From CALFML01 sp044222245 (GTDB taxonomy: Bacteria > Myxococcota_A > Polyangia > Palsa-1104 > JAEUJZ01), in assembly GCA_044222245.1 (NCBI GenBank), contig JBGANQ010000017.1, positions 67,464-131,463 on the forward strand: a stretch of DNA of 64,000 nucleotides, in the 5' to 3' direction. Shown here in pieces: positions 1 through 8,686 of this stretch. Below the pieces are notes generated by a model that worked only from the letters and a program-made list of their open reading frames with translations, had not been told where the DNA came from and did no database searches. The translations under genes were made by a program, and so were the position numbers. Position 1 is the first letter of the stretch; every line of letters begins with the position of its first letter.

Positions 1-2259
1 GATGTTGGACGGAGCCTGCAGCCGGCTCGCGGTCAGTCCGCCGCTGTTCGGGGCGCCGCTGTTCACATCGCTCTGGCCAAGGACGACGTTGATCGGGGCA
101 TTGCTCAGGGTGGGAATGCGCGTCCACACCGCGACGCGGTGCAGCTGACTGTCGCTGACGTACAGCTGGCCATTCCAGGCAAACAGTCCCATCGGATCGT
201 TTACCGCCGAGTTATTGGCGGTGGGCGAGGCCCCCGATACCAAGAAGGTGGGCTGCCCCAGCACGACGTCGGCAGCCTGGCCATTTACCGGGTCGAGGGT
301 GTTCCAGATGAGGACGCGGCTATTGTACGCGTCACTTACGTAGATATGGGAGGCATCGGAGTGGACCCCGAAAGGTCCGCTCAGCGTGTTGGCCATCGGC
401 TGCGCCGCCCCGGGCACCGGGTTGCGATTCTGCCCGATGCCGGTAAAGTCGGCCTGCCCCAGCACCAGGTCGGCCTGCTGGCCGCTCGTCAGCGTCGCTA
501 CGTTCTTCCAGATGAGCACCCGGTTGTTGTCGGTATCCGCTACGTAGAGACGGTTGCCCGCGACCCACACAGCGCTCGGGCCGTGCAGTCCGGTCGCCGG
601 CCCGCCGGCGTTGATCGCGCCGCTGCCGAGCGTAGACTGCCCCAGCACCAGATCCGCCGGCTGCCGGTTCTGGGTCGGCAGGTTCTTCCACAACAGCACC
701 CGGTGGTTGAACACATCCGAGACCACCAGGATCGTCCCATCGGAGGCGACGCCGTACGGGTTGTCAAAGCCATAGGCCGAGATGCTGCCGCCGCTGTCGG
801 CGGTCGCGCCCGTCAGATCCGCCTGCCCGACCACGACCGTCGGCTGCTCGCTGGCGGTGCGGGGCAGCGTCGGCCAGATGAGCACCCGGTGGGCGTCGCG
901 ATCCACGACCAGGAGCCGGTTGCCCGCGCGCGCCACGGTGGTCGGCGAGCGGTAGCGGGTCGCGCTGGCGATGGCGCCGTTGACCGCGCCGGCCGCCGGG
1001 CCGGGCTGGCCGAGGATCAGGTCGGCGGCCTGGCCGTTGGCGGTCGGCCAGTTCTGATACAAGAGCACCCGGTTGTTGCTGGTATCGGCCACCGCCAGGC
1101 GCGTGCCGTCGGTGGCGACCGCGGTCGGGCTGCTTAGCGTGGCGGCGGATAAGCCGCCGGCGTTGGCGGTGTTGCCGGTGGCGCTCGCCTGCCCGAGAAC
1201 CAGGTTGGCGGCCTGGCCGGTCGCGGTGGGCTGCTGGTTCCACAGCAGCACGCGGTGGTTGCCGCGGTCGGCCACCGCCAGGCGGGTGCCGCTGAGCGCG
1301 ACGCCGGTCGGGCCGCTCAGGGTCGACAGGGAGGGCGCCCCGCCGCGGTTGGGGCTGTTGGAGGTGGCGTTGCCCTGCCCGAGCACGAAGTTGGCAGCGG
1401 TGTTGGTCGTCGGCGCGGTGGTCCAAGCCAGGACGCGGTGGTTGCCGGTGTCGGGGACATACAGCGCCGTGCCATCGCTGGCCGGCGAGCCATCCGGGCC
1501 GCTGAGCGAGCCGGCGCCAAGTCCGCCGCTGTTGACGTTGCCGCCGGTCAGGCTGCCCTGACCTATCGCCAGGGTGGCGCCGGTGGCGGCGCTGGGTGCC
1601 GGGTTCCACAGAAGCACGCGGTTGAAGCCGCGGTCGCTCAGGTACAGCCGGTTGGCCAGGATCAGCGGGCTGCCGCTGCTGAAGCCCGTGGCCGAGGCCG
1701 CGGTCGGAAGCGGCTCGCTGACCAGCGAGAAGTCCGCGGGCGCGTAGCTCGTGGCCGGGAAGGTGTTGAAAAAGACCAGGCGGTTGGCGCTCTGACCGGC
1801 GGTCACGCCGCAGCCCACAATCAGGCGAGTACCGTCGCTGGCCAGGCGCGCCGCCTGCGGCAGGGTGCGCAGCGCGGGCGCAAACGAGCTGTTGCTGATC
1901 GTGCTCAGCTGCTCCTGTCCCAGCACCAGATCCGCAGGCTGACTGCTCTGGGTCGGAAAGGTATTCCAGATGAGCAGACGCGAGTTCTGCTGGTCGGCGA
2001 CCAGCAGCTTGCCGCCCACCATCAGGACCCCGGTCGGGGAGCTTAGACCCCGCTGCACCCAGTTGGTCTGCGCGTCGGGCTGCCCGAGCACAAAGGGAGC
2101 GGTGACGACCGACGAGGAAGACAGGTCGGTGCCAAGGCCGCCGTCGGGCCCGCCGGGGCCTGCGGGCTCGCAGCGGTCGCTCTCGGTGCACAGCACCCGG
2201 TACTGCGGCAGCAGCTGGCAGCCGGAGAAGATCAAGACCAGGGCAAGTTTAGTCCGCAT
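1..2259 (-). CDS. NHL-repeat beta-propeller lipoprotein (C-terminus beyond window)
   Basis: Reading on the minus strand from an ATG at 2257-2259 gives an open frame that runs off the left edge (753 codons). The N-terminus is a short hydrophobic leader ending in FSGC, a near-lipobox, so this is probably a lipoprotein. The rest is a regular repeat of about 55-65 residues with recurring phrases such as LVLGQ, GTRLAVAD and NRVLLW, typical of NHL-type beta-propellers. AGGAAG lies about 8 nt upstream of the start. It begins 22 nt after the TPR gene stop and so likely ends the kinase operon. Ligand unknown; propellers of this kind usually bind proteins or carbohydrate. The extremely GC-rich reverse frames here are shadows. 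Confidence 0.85.
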   Translation of the reverse strand, partial: MRTKLALVLIFSGCQLLPQYRVLCTESDRCEPAGPGGPDGGLGTDLSSSSVVTAPFVLGQPDAQTNWVQRGLSSPTGVLMVGGKLLVADQQNSRLLIWNTFPTQSSQPADLVLGQEQLSTISNSSFAPALRTLPQAARLASDGTRLIVGCGVTAGQSANRLVFFNTFPATSYAPADFSLVSEPLPTAASATGFSSGSPLILANRLYLSDRGFNRVLLWNPAPSAATGATLAIGQGSLTGGNVNSGGLGAGSLSGPDGSPASDGTALYVPDTGNHRVLAWTTAPTTNTAANFVLGQGNATSNSPNRGGAPSLSTLSGPTGVALSGTRLAVADRGNHRVLLWNQQPTATGQAANLVLGQASATGNTANAGGLSAATLSSPTAVATDGTRLAVADTSNNRVLLYQNWPTANGQAADLILGQPGPAAGAVNGAIASATRYRSPTTVARAGNRLLVVDRDAHRVLIWPTLPRTASEQPTVVVGQADLTGATADSGGSISAYGFDNPYGVASDGTILVVSDVFNHRVLLWKNLPTQNRQPADLVLGQSTLGSGAINAGGPATGLHGPSAVWVAGNRLYVADTDNNRVLIWKNVATLTSGQQADLVLGQADFTGIGQNRNPVPGAAQPMANTLSGPFGVHSDASHIYVSDAYNSRVLIWNTLDPVNGQAADVVLGQPTFLVSGASPTANNSAVNDPMGLFAWNGQLYVSDSQLHRVAVWTRIPTLSNAPINVVLGQSDVNSGAPNSGGLTASRLQAPSNI

Positions 2260-2280
2260 GAGTCATCTTCCTAACTTGCG

Positions 2281-3003
2281 CTAATTTGCGCGCCGACCCG
2301 GCACCGCGATAAGCAGGATGCCGCCGACCACCAGCACGCCGCCGGTGGTGAGCAGGGCAGCCCCAGGAGTCTTGCCATCTATAAGCAGCGCCGCGCGCAT
2401 GTTGTCCGCGCCCACTTCGGCGGCGCACAGCCCTGAAGCGGTGGCGCTCGGCGTCGCGCAGCTGCCATCGGCGCTGAGCGCGGCGCCGCCAAGGCCCAAA
2501 AAGACCCCCCCGAGCCCCAGGGTCACGCTGCCCAGACCGATGCGCCAGGCCGGACGCGGCAGCCGGCGGCCCTCGCCCGGCGCGCTCGTGGCGGCCGGGG
2601 GCGGCTCGGGGGCGGACGGCGCGACCTTGGGACCGGGGGCGGCGCCGTCGGCGATGACCGCCTGGCGCGCCTCACTCTGCCACTGCTCCAGCCGCGCCTC
2701 CACTTCGGGGTCGCGACTTGGCACCGCCTGCTGGTACTCCTTATAGAACTCCAGCGCCTTGCGCGCCTGTCCCAGGCGATAGTAGCAGCGGCCGATGTTG
2801 ATGAGCAGCAGCGGCTCGCGCACGCCCTGATAGGCCTGCTGATAGACGGTCAGCGCCTCCTCGTAGCGCCGCTGCGCGGCCAGCTGCGTCGCCTGCTCGC
2901 TCAGCTTCTGGCACGCTCGGTCGGCTTGACAGCGGTCTGGTGCGCTCGCCAGGCCCACCCGGGACACCAGAAGCAGCAAAAGGACCAGCGCTCCCCTAAT
3001 CAT
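2281..3003 (-). CDS. Secreted or membrane-anchored TPR protein
   Basis: 240 residues from ATG 3001-3003. This ATG overlaps the kinase stop by 8 nt (ATGATTAG), which argues for translational coupling. Residues 1-22 form a signal peptide or anchor (MIRGALVLLLLLVSRVGLASA). Residues 25-120 hold two to three TPR-like helical pairs (RRYEEALTVYQQAYQ, PLLLINIGRCYYRLGQARKAL). A Pro/Ala linker and a second hydrophobic segment near residues 175-195 follow, with another near the C-terminus. The upstream Met (3048) was rejected because it would put 15 polar residues before the leader. As the partner of a kinase operon it may scaffold kinase signalling (inference). Confidence 0.8.
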   Translation of the reverse strand: MIRGALVLLLLLVSRVGLASAPDRCQADRACQKLSEQATQLAAQRRYEEALTVYQQAYQGVREPLLLINIGRCYYRLGQARKALEFYKEYQQAVPSRDPEVEARLEQWQSEARQAVIADGAAPGPKVAPSAPEPPPAATSAPGEGRRLPRPAWRIGLGSVTLGLGGVFLGLGGAALSADGSCATPSATASGLCAAEVGADNMRAALLIDGKTPGAALLTTGGVLVVGGILLIAVPGRRAN

Positions 3004-4528
3004 CAAGGAGGGTCGGGTGCGGCGTGGCCGCGCTTGGGGGAGTCCCATCTTTCTTCCAATCCTTCCGCTTGCTGGAGCGGACGCGGGGAGCCGGCTTGTG
3101 GCTGCGGCGCTCGCGTCCCGGGCCAGCTGACGGGCCGGGGGATGGGCCCGCTTTGGATGAAGGCTTCACCACGGGCTCTGGGGCAGCCGGGGCGGGGGTG
3201 CCGGCCGTCGGCGTCGCCGGGGCCGCGGCAGGGGTGCCGGCCGTCGGCGTCGCCGGAGCCGCGGCGGAGGTAGCGACCGGCGCGCTGGCCGGGACAAGCA
3301 GCCGGTCTGCGGCGACCGCGGGGCGCAGGGCGCGCAGCACAAAGCCGCCGCCGATGCCGGCCCCGAGCAGGCCGAAGCTGACCGCGACCAGCAGCGGCCG
3401 CCGCAGCAGGCCGCCTAGCGCCGACCCGGCGAGCTGGCCGTTGATGAGGTTGAGCGAAGGCGGCTGGCTGTCCTCGGCCCCCGCCGCTGGGGACTGGCCC
3501 ACCGTCTCCGCAAGGGCCCCGCCGGCGCTTGGCGCCGAGCGCGGCGGCGGCGCGAGAAAAGGAAGGTGGTTGTCCGCAGCAGTGAGCGCCAGGCCGACGC
3601 TCGGCGCCACCGTGGCCACATTGCCGCTGCTGCTGCTGCTCGCCTGCGGAATGCTGCTGCGCGACGGGGCGCGAAACGGCAGGTGCTCCTGGAGCTGCGC
3701 CGCCACCTGGGCCATCGTCGGGCGCTGGCCGGGGTCCTTGCGCAGCATCTGATCGACCAGCTCCCCAAGCCAGGGCGACACCCACGGCGCCAGCTTCTGC
3801 AGCGGCTGCGGCAGCTCGAACATGTGCATCGCGGCCAGCGCCATCTCGCCCTTCTCCGAGGTGAACGGCAGCCGCCCGGCCAGCATGCGGTACATCATCG
3901 CGCCCAGGGAATAGACGTCGCTCTGCCCATCCACCGGCTTGCCGTTCATGAACTGCTCGGGCGACATGTATGCAGTGGTGCCGAAGATCTGCCCGGTGCG
4001 CGTCGGCCCGTCGGGACTTGGATCATGCTCGATGCCAAGCTTGGCGATACCGAAGTCGAGCAGCTTGACCCGCTCGCCATCCGGACCCGCCATGTCGGGT
4101 ACGAGCATGATGTTCCCCGGCTTGATGTCGCGATGAACAATCGACTTGGTATGTGCGGCGGCCAGGACCCCGGCGAGCTGCCAGCTGATGGTCGTCGTCA
4201 CCTCTTCGGGGAGCTTGTTGCCGCTGCGCTGAAGCCGGTCGGCCAGCGTCTCCCCTTCCAGAAACTCCATGACTAGATACAGGCTGCCGTCTTGGGCCTT
4301 GCCGACCTCGGAGACCTGGACGACGCCTGGATGGTTGATCGCGTTGACGGCGACCGCCTCGTTGTGGAAGCGGCGGACCACGTCGTCGCGCTTGGTGAAC
4401 TCGGGCAGCAGCTGCTTGATGGCGACGCGGCGCTTGATGACAGGGTTGTGGGCCTCATAGACGGCACCCATCCCGCCGCGGCCGATCAGCCGCACGATCC
4501 GGTAGTTGCCGAGCTGGCTGCCCTCCAT
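2996..4528 (-). CDS. Transmembrane Ser/Thr protein kinase (PknB/Hanks type)
   Basis: 510 residues. It has an N-terminal cytoplasmic kinase domain (about 8-275) with Gly-loop GRGGMG (17-22), catalytic Lys in VAIK (38), HRDIKPGN (HRD 132-134), DFG (158-160) and an APE-like SPE. All catalytic residues are present, so it should be active. A linker leads to one membrane helix (about 378-398) and an external tail rich in Ala, Pro and Thr that contains a perfect-phase duplication. I chose ATG 4526-4528, with GGGGG 8 nt upstream, over the in-frame GTG at 4558, because TATAAT at 4564-4569 would place transcription start near 4557. It heads an operon with the TPR and NHL proteins. Confidence 0.93.
   Translation of the reverse strand: MEGSQLGNYRIVRLIGRGGMGAVYEAHNPVIKRRVAIKQLLPEFTKRDDVVRRFHNEAVAVNAINHPGVVQVSEVGKAQDGSLYLVMEFLEGETLADRLQRSGNKLPEEVTTTISWQLAGVLAAAHTKSIVHRDIKPGNIMLVPDMAGPDGERVKLLDFGIAKLGIEHDPSPDGPTRTGQIFGTTAYMSPEQFMNGKPVDGQSDVYSLGAMMYRMLAGRLPFTSEKGEMALAAMHMFELPQPLQKLAPWVSPWLGELVDQMLRKDPGQRPTMAQVAAQLQEHLPFRAPSRSSIPQASSSSSGNVATVAPSVGLALTAADNHLPFLAPPPRSAPSAGGALAETVGQSPAAGAEDSQPPSLNLINGQLAGSALGGLLRRPLLVAVSFGLLGAGIGGGFVLRALRPAVAADRLLVPASAPVATSAAAPATPTAGTPAAAPATPTAGTPAPAAPEPVVKPSSKAGPSPGPSAGPGRERRSHKPAPRVRSSKRKDWKKDGTPPSAATPHPTLLDD
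3195..3266. repeat. 36-bp tandem duplication in kinase tail
   Basis: Two adjacent 36-bp units (3195-3230 and 3231-3266) differ at two positions. They encode twice the same 12-residue Ala/Pro/Thr/Gly segment of the extracellular tail, so copy changes would keep the reading frame. Confidence 0.9.
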
Positions 4529-4563
4529 CGACAAGCCCCCGATAGCCTGGTTCTCCACCGGTC

Positions 4564-4569
4564 ATTATA
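4564..4569 (-). promoter_or_regulatory. Candidate -10 box of the kinase operon
   Basis: Perfect TATAAT on the minus strand, unusual in this GC-rich context, about 36 nt upstream of the preferred kinase ATG. Only weak -35 candidates (TTGTTT, 15 bp upstream) are visible. Confidence 0.45.
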
Positions 4570-4792
4570 GGGCGCCGTCGAGAGAAACAAAAGAGCGGAT
4601 CGGCAGCGCGCCCCCTGGCGCTCTCCGGGGGCGGTCGCCAGGCCCGGCGGCACTGCGGAGGTGCGCTTGCGGCTTGGGGCGCGGCTTGGGCGCGGCTTGG
4701 GAGGATTTCGGCCCGCCGGCAGCCCTACCTTCAACGACAGTCGCGCCCATGTCAGTAGCCGCAGCGGTCTTGGGCGCCGGGCAGGACCCTGG

Positions 4793-6130
4793 CTACGGCG
4801 GGCCGAGCCTGAACTTGCTGCCTTTGCTGCTGGTGATGTTCTGACGCTGACAGGTGTAGATCAGGTACTGCTGGCTCGCCGGATCGAGGTGCCTGAAGGC
4901 CTCGCTGGCGAGCTTTACATCCTTGAGGTTGCACGCTGCGGCGCCGATGATGCGCCAGGCGCGCGTCGGGTTCAGGCGCTGGACGGAGCTCGACAGGGAG
5001 ATCGCCAGGTGGAAGTTGCCGTTTACGTACTCGGTCTGGGCATTGCTCAGGGTCTGGTCGACGGCAGCGGCGTTGTCATCGGTGGCGGCCTCGGGCTGCG
5101 GGCGCGGCCGGGCGTGAGAGGGGGGCAGCTCGTGATGCAGCACCAGCGTGCTCGGGCTGAGCGCATCCACATCCGGAGCCGGCGCCGGTTCTTCGGGCGA
5201 GGTGAACCCTGCGGGCGGAGGCTCGGAGTCGGGCCGCCGCGCGCCGTGGTGATGACCGGGCTTTGGCTTCTTCGTGCTCGTCTCGGTGTCGCGGGGTGGC
5301 TCGCCCCGCGCGGGCACGCTGAGGCGATGGGCGATGACACGCGCGACCTGCTGCGTTGCCCAGGCGACGCCGCTCAAGACAAACCACAGCACGACGGCCA
5401 CCGCCCAGCGGGGCGCGCGCAGGCGGCTCGACAGCCGACCCAGATCGAGCTGCAGGCCGCCCACGACAAGGTACAAAGCCAGCTGGCGCACCCGCAGGGA
5501 CTGCAGCAAAGACCGGTATACCGAGCCGTGCCGCGGCAGCTCGCGCCAGCGGACATCGAGCACCCGGTAGCCGTTGAGCGAGCGCAGGCGCCCGGCAGCA
5601 AACTCGCCGTGCAGCAGCCGCAAGGCCCGCCAGTCGGCGCGCAGGGTCAGGATCACGCTGCCGGCGCGGCAGTTGCGCAGGATGACGGTAAGCTCCTTCC
5701 CAATCAGGCGCTTGATCGTGCGCATCCAGGCCGCCAGCTTGTCCGTACTGAGCGCGTGGAAGTCATCCTCGATGATGATCTCCTGCTCCTGCTGCCCGCG
5801 CCTTGGCCGCGGCGCGCTCACCAGGGTCGCGGCGGGCATGGTCACTAGCGTAGGCTGCGCCCGCAGCGCCCACTCGGTCGCCAGCGCCTTCTGCAGGTCG
5901 TCGAGTGTCTGCCCGAGACCGAGCAGCAGGTTGAGCTTCTCGGTGCGGATCATGCCGCGGGCGAACTGGCGATAGATTTCCGGAAACCAGTCCAGGGTGA
6001 AGGCGTCCAGGTCACTGTCCAGAGGGAAGCAGGCATTGAGCTGTTCGCGCAGGACCTTGCGCATGGGCAGCGTCCGCTGCCGCTCTGCCGCCGGAGGGGT
6101 ACTGGCCTGTTCGCGGGAGTCCTTGAGCAT
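4793..6130 (-). CDS. Membrane protein with effector-associated (EAD-like) domain and TPR-like tail
   Basis: 445 residues from ATG 6128-6130; GTG 6193 and ATG 6064 are alternatives and no start has an ideal ribosome site. Residues about 27-84 resemble the small alpha-helical effector-associated domain used as an adaptor in bacterial conflict and signalling proteins (FPLDSDLDAF, LDWFPEIY, EKLNLLL). Residues about 146-193 hold the GSVILTL plus LNGYRVLDV segment that often follows such domains. One membrane helix lies at about 241-260. After a Pro-rich linker, the last 85 residues resemble the degenerate TPR tail seen in myxobacterial kinases (FHLAISLSSSVQRLNP). It sits just upstream of the kinase operon on the same strand. 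Domain naming is from memory of the families. Confidence 0.65.
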   Translation of the reverse strand: MLKDSREQASTPPAAERQRTLPMRKVLREQLNACFPLDSDLDAFTLDWFPEIYRQFARGMIRTEKLNLLLGLGQTLDDLQKALATEWALRAQPTLVTMPAATLVSAPRPRRGQQEQEIIIEDDFHALSTDKLAAWMRTIKRLIGKELTVILRNCRAGSVILTLRADWRALRLLHGEFAAGRLRSLNGYRVLDVRWRELPRHGSVYRSLLQSLRVRQLALYLVVGGLQLDLGRLSSRLRAPRWAVAVVLWFVLSGVAWATQQVARVIAHRLSVPARGEPPRDTETSTKKPKPGHHHGARRPDSEPPPAGFTSPEEPAPAPDVDALSPSTLVLHHELPPSHARPRPQPEAATDDNAAAVDQTLSNAQTEYVNGNFHLAISLSSSVQRLNPTRAWRIIGAAACNLKDVKLASEAFRHLDPASQQYLIYTCQRQNITSSKGSKFRLGPP

Positions 6131-6599
6131 AACCTTCGCAGTGCAAGCTCCAGACCAAGCCAGCGGCAGGCTCGCTCTCTCGGCGCATGACACGCGGCCC
6201 TGCCTCTGCGGGCCGGATCAGAACTGCACTTGCCGAGCTGCGTTTAGCTCTGGCTCGCCGGCGCGCGCTGCCGACCGCGCCACATGGGGCCAGGCTGCCG
6301 CGTCTCCGCCCGGAGGACTTGTTCCGCGCGTATTCCGGCCGGACGGAGCCTGGCAGATCGCCGCCGCGCAGGCGCGGCCGTCCTCATCGGCAACAGAGTG
6401 CCTGCCTCGCGGCCGCGTCGGTGCGGCCAGAGGTAGAGCTGGGCAGGGACAGGTTGCGGACAGGGATACAGGCCCCGCAGCGGTCGATGGCGGCGAGCTC
6501 CCGACTGTCCTACCTGGCGACCAGGGCGGTGATGGCGGTTTGTTGGTCCGCGGGCGCGGCCCGGCCACCGCTGTGGGCGGGCGAGCCGCTTCGAAAGCT
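6131..6599. other. Gene-free stretch
   Basis: 469 GC-rich bases between the EAD-like protein start and the FG-GAP gene stop. Open frames on both strands have Arg/Ala/Pro-rich low-complexity content and no ribosome site. One copy of TGCGGACAG occurs near 6454, without a partner arm. No function recognised. Confidence 0.5.
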
Positions 6600-7799
6600 C
6601 TATGGCTGGGCGCCGCCGAGCAGCACCTGGAGCTGCGGGGGAGTCGCGCTGACCACCGCCAGATCAGCCAGCGTATCGTGGTTCCAATCGCCGATGCTCA
6701 GCGCCGCGGCGGGAGCGGCCAGGCGGATTGTGGCGCCCGGGCGGCGCAGCTCGCCGGTGCCGCTGCCGAAAAGGACGCTCAGCGTGGGCTCGCTGGCGCT
6801 GGCGGTGAGCAGGTCGAGGTGGCCATCGCGATCGAGGTCGAGGCTGTCGAGCAGGCGGGGATCGCTGCCAGTCGGGTAGCGGATGGCGAGCTTGCCATCC
6901 TGGCTGAGCAGGCCGTCCCGGTTGGTCAACAGGGTGAGCGTGCTGGCCCCGGTGACCGCGCCCTGGGGGGGGAGGCTGCTGTCGAGGGCGACCAGGGCAA
7001 TGGTCTGCGAAGGCTCGATGAGCGCCGCCGAGCTGACGCGGAAGCCGCCGCTGCCGCTACTGCGCAAGATGGCGAGCGCTGGCAGGCCGCCCAGCGCCAC
7101 GACCAGCTCGGGGAAGCCGTCGCGGTTCAGATCGCCCGCCGCGAGCGCCGCCGCCGTGCCCTGGATCGGATAGCGCACGGCGGTGAGCGGCTCGAACCCG
7201 ACCCCGAGCGGTCCGCCAAGCAGCACGACCACCTCGCCCGCGGCGGCCACCGCAAGGTCGGGACGGCCGTCGCCATTGAGATCGGCTGCAGCCAGCGGAC
7301 CGCTGCCGGTCGCGTAGGTGCGGGCCGCGGTGAAGGAGCCATCTCCGCGCCCCGCCAGGATCTGCACCACGCCCTGATTGCCCAGGAGGATCGCCAGATC
7401 CGGTCGCTGATCGGCGTTGAAGTCGGCGACCACCATCCCGGCCACGGCGTCGCTGCAGGGAGTATCGACCGTGCGGGGGAAGGTGCCATCGCCGCTTCCG
7501 AGAAAGCTGCGGACCTGCTTCGCCGTACCGTACGCCACCAGGAGGTCGAGCTGGCCGTCGCGGTTCAGATCGGCGCTGCGCACCGCGCGCGGATCCGGGG
7601 CGAGCGCGAGCGGCGGAGCGCGCCGGAGCTGCAGGGGGTCGGAGCCGGCGTCGGAGTCGGCTGCGGCGTCGGGCGGCCCGGGGCTCTGGCTGAGATAGCC
7701 GAGCAGCACCTCGCGCTCACAGGCCGGCAGCGCGGCGCCGCCGAGCAGTAAGAGGACCGGCGCGAGCGCCCACGGCTTGACTTGGCAGGGCCCTGACAT
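6600..7799 (-). CDS. FG-GAP/VCBS-repeat lipoprotein
   Basis: 399 residues from ATG 7797-7799, preceded by GGAG about 6 nt upstream and lying only 2 nt after the preceding gene's stop, so co-translated with it. The leader ends in ALPAC, a lipobox. The mature part carries about six FG-GAP/VCBS units with calcium-binding-like loops (DLNRDGQLD, DFNADQRPD, DLNGDGRPD, DLNRDGFPE, DLDRDGHLD). It is the last gene of the sigma-factor operon, so it is a likely target or envelope sensor for that system (inference). The longer frame starting at 7940 overlaps the upstream gene and is not needed. Confidence 0.88.
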   Translation of the reverse strand: MSGPCQVKPWALAPVLLLLGGAALPACEREVLLGYLSQSPGPPDAAADSDAGSDPLQLRRAPPLALAPDPRAVRSADLNRDGQLDLLVAYGTAKQVRSFLGSGDGTFPRTVDTPCSDAVAGMVVADFNADQRPDLAILLGNQGVVQILAGRGDGSFTAARTYATGSGPLAAADLNGDGRPDLAVAAAGEVVVLLGGPLGVGFEPLTAVRYPIQGTAAALAAGDLNRDGFPELVVALGGLPALAILRSSGSGGFRVSSAALIEPSQTIALVALDSSLPPQGAVTGASTLTLLTNRDGLLSQDGKLAIRYPTGSDPRLLDSLDLDRDGHLDLLTASASEPTLSVLFGSGTGELRRPGATIRLAAPAAALSIGDWNHDTLADLAVVSATPPQLQVLLGGAQP

Positions 7800-7801
7800 G
7801 A

Positions 7802-8686
7802 TCACTCCTTCAGCGGCTGGTCCGCCGGATAGCGCCTGGCGGCGGCGGCGGCAAACGCCCGGAAGCGACCGCGCGGATAGCGCTGGAGGTACTCGCGAGC
7901 CCGCGCCCCGGCCTGCGGATCGGCAAGGGCGACCAGGCACTCCAGGTGGAGCGCCAGCGCCTCCTCTTGCAGCGCCCCCTGCGGGAAGCGACTGTGGTAC
8001 TCGCCGAGCAGCGCGACAGCGGCGGCCGGCTCCCTGCGCTGCCGCAGCGCTTGCGTGGCAGAGAGGACGAGCGACGCCTCGGCCGGATCCGCTTCATCAG
8101 AGATCTCGACCGCGGGAGTGGGCACCGCGTCCTCTGCCGCGCCGGGTTTGGGAGGGGCGACCCCGGGGAGCGGCAACTCCCCAGCTGGCAGCAGCGGTGG
8201 CGCGGCCGGTGCTACTTGGTGCTGGGCGGCGGCGCTTACACGGCGGGGACTCTTGGCACGCATGCGCTCAAGCGGCACCGCCGGCGGGGTGGGCGGCGGC
8301 GCGGCGGCGGGTTGAGTCGACAGGGCTGGCGGCGGCGCGGCGGCGGGTTGAGCCGGCAGGGCTGGCCAGTCGGTCCCTACCGCGGTGCCGGCCGGGGCTA
8401 TATGCGGCTGCCGCGTCGACGTCGGCGAGCGCGGCGGCCGCAACCACGGCGCCCAGAGCAGGAGTCCGACCGTGACCCCCACCGCCAGCAGCACCAGCGT
8501 CGCCTTGGCGAGCAGCGAGCTCCCCGCCATCGCCGGCGGCGGCGCGCTGTCCCGCAGCGCCTGGCGCACCCGCTGCATGCGGTCGAGCGAGGGCGCAAGG
8601 GGTCGGGTCGCGCGCAACAAGTCGCGGGCCGCGGCCAGCTCTGGCGCCAGCGGATCGGGCAGGTCGCGAAGTCGCTGCAGCTGCAT
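7802..8686 (-). CDS. Single-pass membrane protein with C-terminal TPR-like domain, probable sigma regulator
   Basis: 294 residues. ATG 8684-8686 overlaps the sigma-factor stop (TGATG) with GGGAG 8 nt upstream. It has a cytoplasmic N-terminus of about 55 residues, a membrane helix near 56-80 (LVLLAVGVTVGLLLW), a long Pro/Ala/Thr linker and a C-terminal helical domain with the YbgF-like pattern (ALLGEYHSRFPQGALQEEAL, YLQRYPRGRF). The position right after the ECF sigma gene and the topology fit an anti-sigma factor. The N-terminus shows no HxxxCxxC zinc motif, so it is not a classic ZAS-type anti-sigma. Confidence 0.75.
   Translation of the reverse strand: MQLQRLRDLPDPLAPELAAARDLLRATRPLAPSLDRMQRVRQALRDSAPPPAMAGSSLLAKATLVLLAVGVTVGLLLWAPWLRPPRSPTSTRQPHIAPAGTAVGTDWPALPAQPAAAPPPALSTQPAAAPPPTPPAVPLERMRAKSPRRVSAAAQHQVAPAAPPLLPAGELPLPGVAPPKPGAAEDAVPTPAVEISDEADPAEASLVLSATQALRQRREPAAAVALLGEYHSRFPQGALQEEALALHLECLVALADPQAGARAREYLQRYPRGRFRAFAAAAARRYPADQPLKE
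8295..8366. repeat. 36-bp tandem duplication in Pro/Ala linker
   Basis: Units 8295-8330 and 8331-8366 differ at two positions and duplicate a 12-residue Ala/Pro segment in the periplasmic linker. It has the same unit length as the duplication in the kinase tail at 3195. Confidence 0.9.

Noticed and set aside
764..2191. Long minus-strand open frame of 475 codons inside the NHL gene
   Set aside because: Arg/Ala/Pro-rich, with no ribosome site; the true frame is the one with NHL repeats and a lipobox leader starting at 2259.
4661..5848. Plus-strand open frame opposite the EAD-like gene
   Set aside because: Shadow frame with low-complexity Arg/Gly/Ala content; the minus strand has clear domains.
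6451..6463. Lone TGCGGACAG as a fifth copy of the inverted repeat
   Set aside because: No partner arm within 60 bases; a single 9-mer is expected by chance.
6218..6568. Minus-strand frame of 116 codons upstream of the FG-GAP gene
   Set aside because: Pro/Arg/Ser-rich, no start signal, no family pattern.
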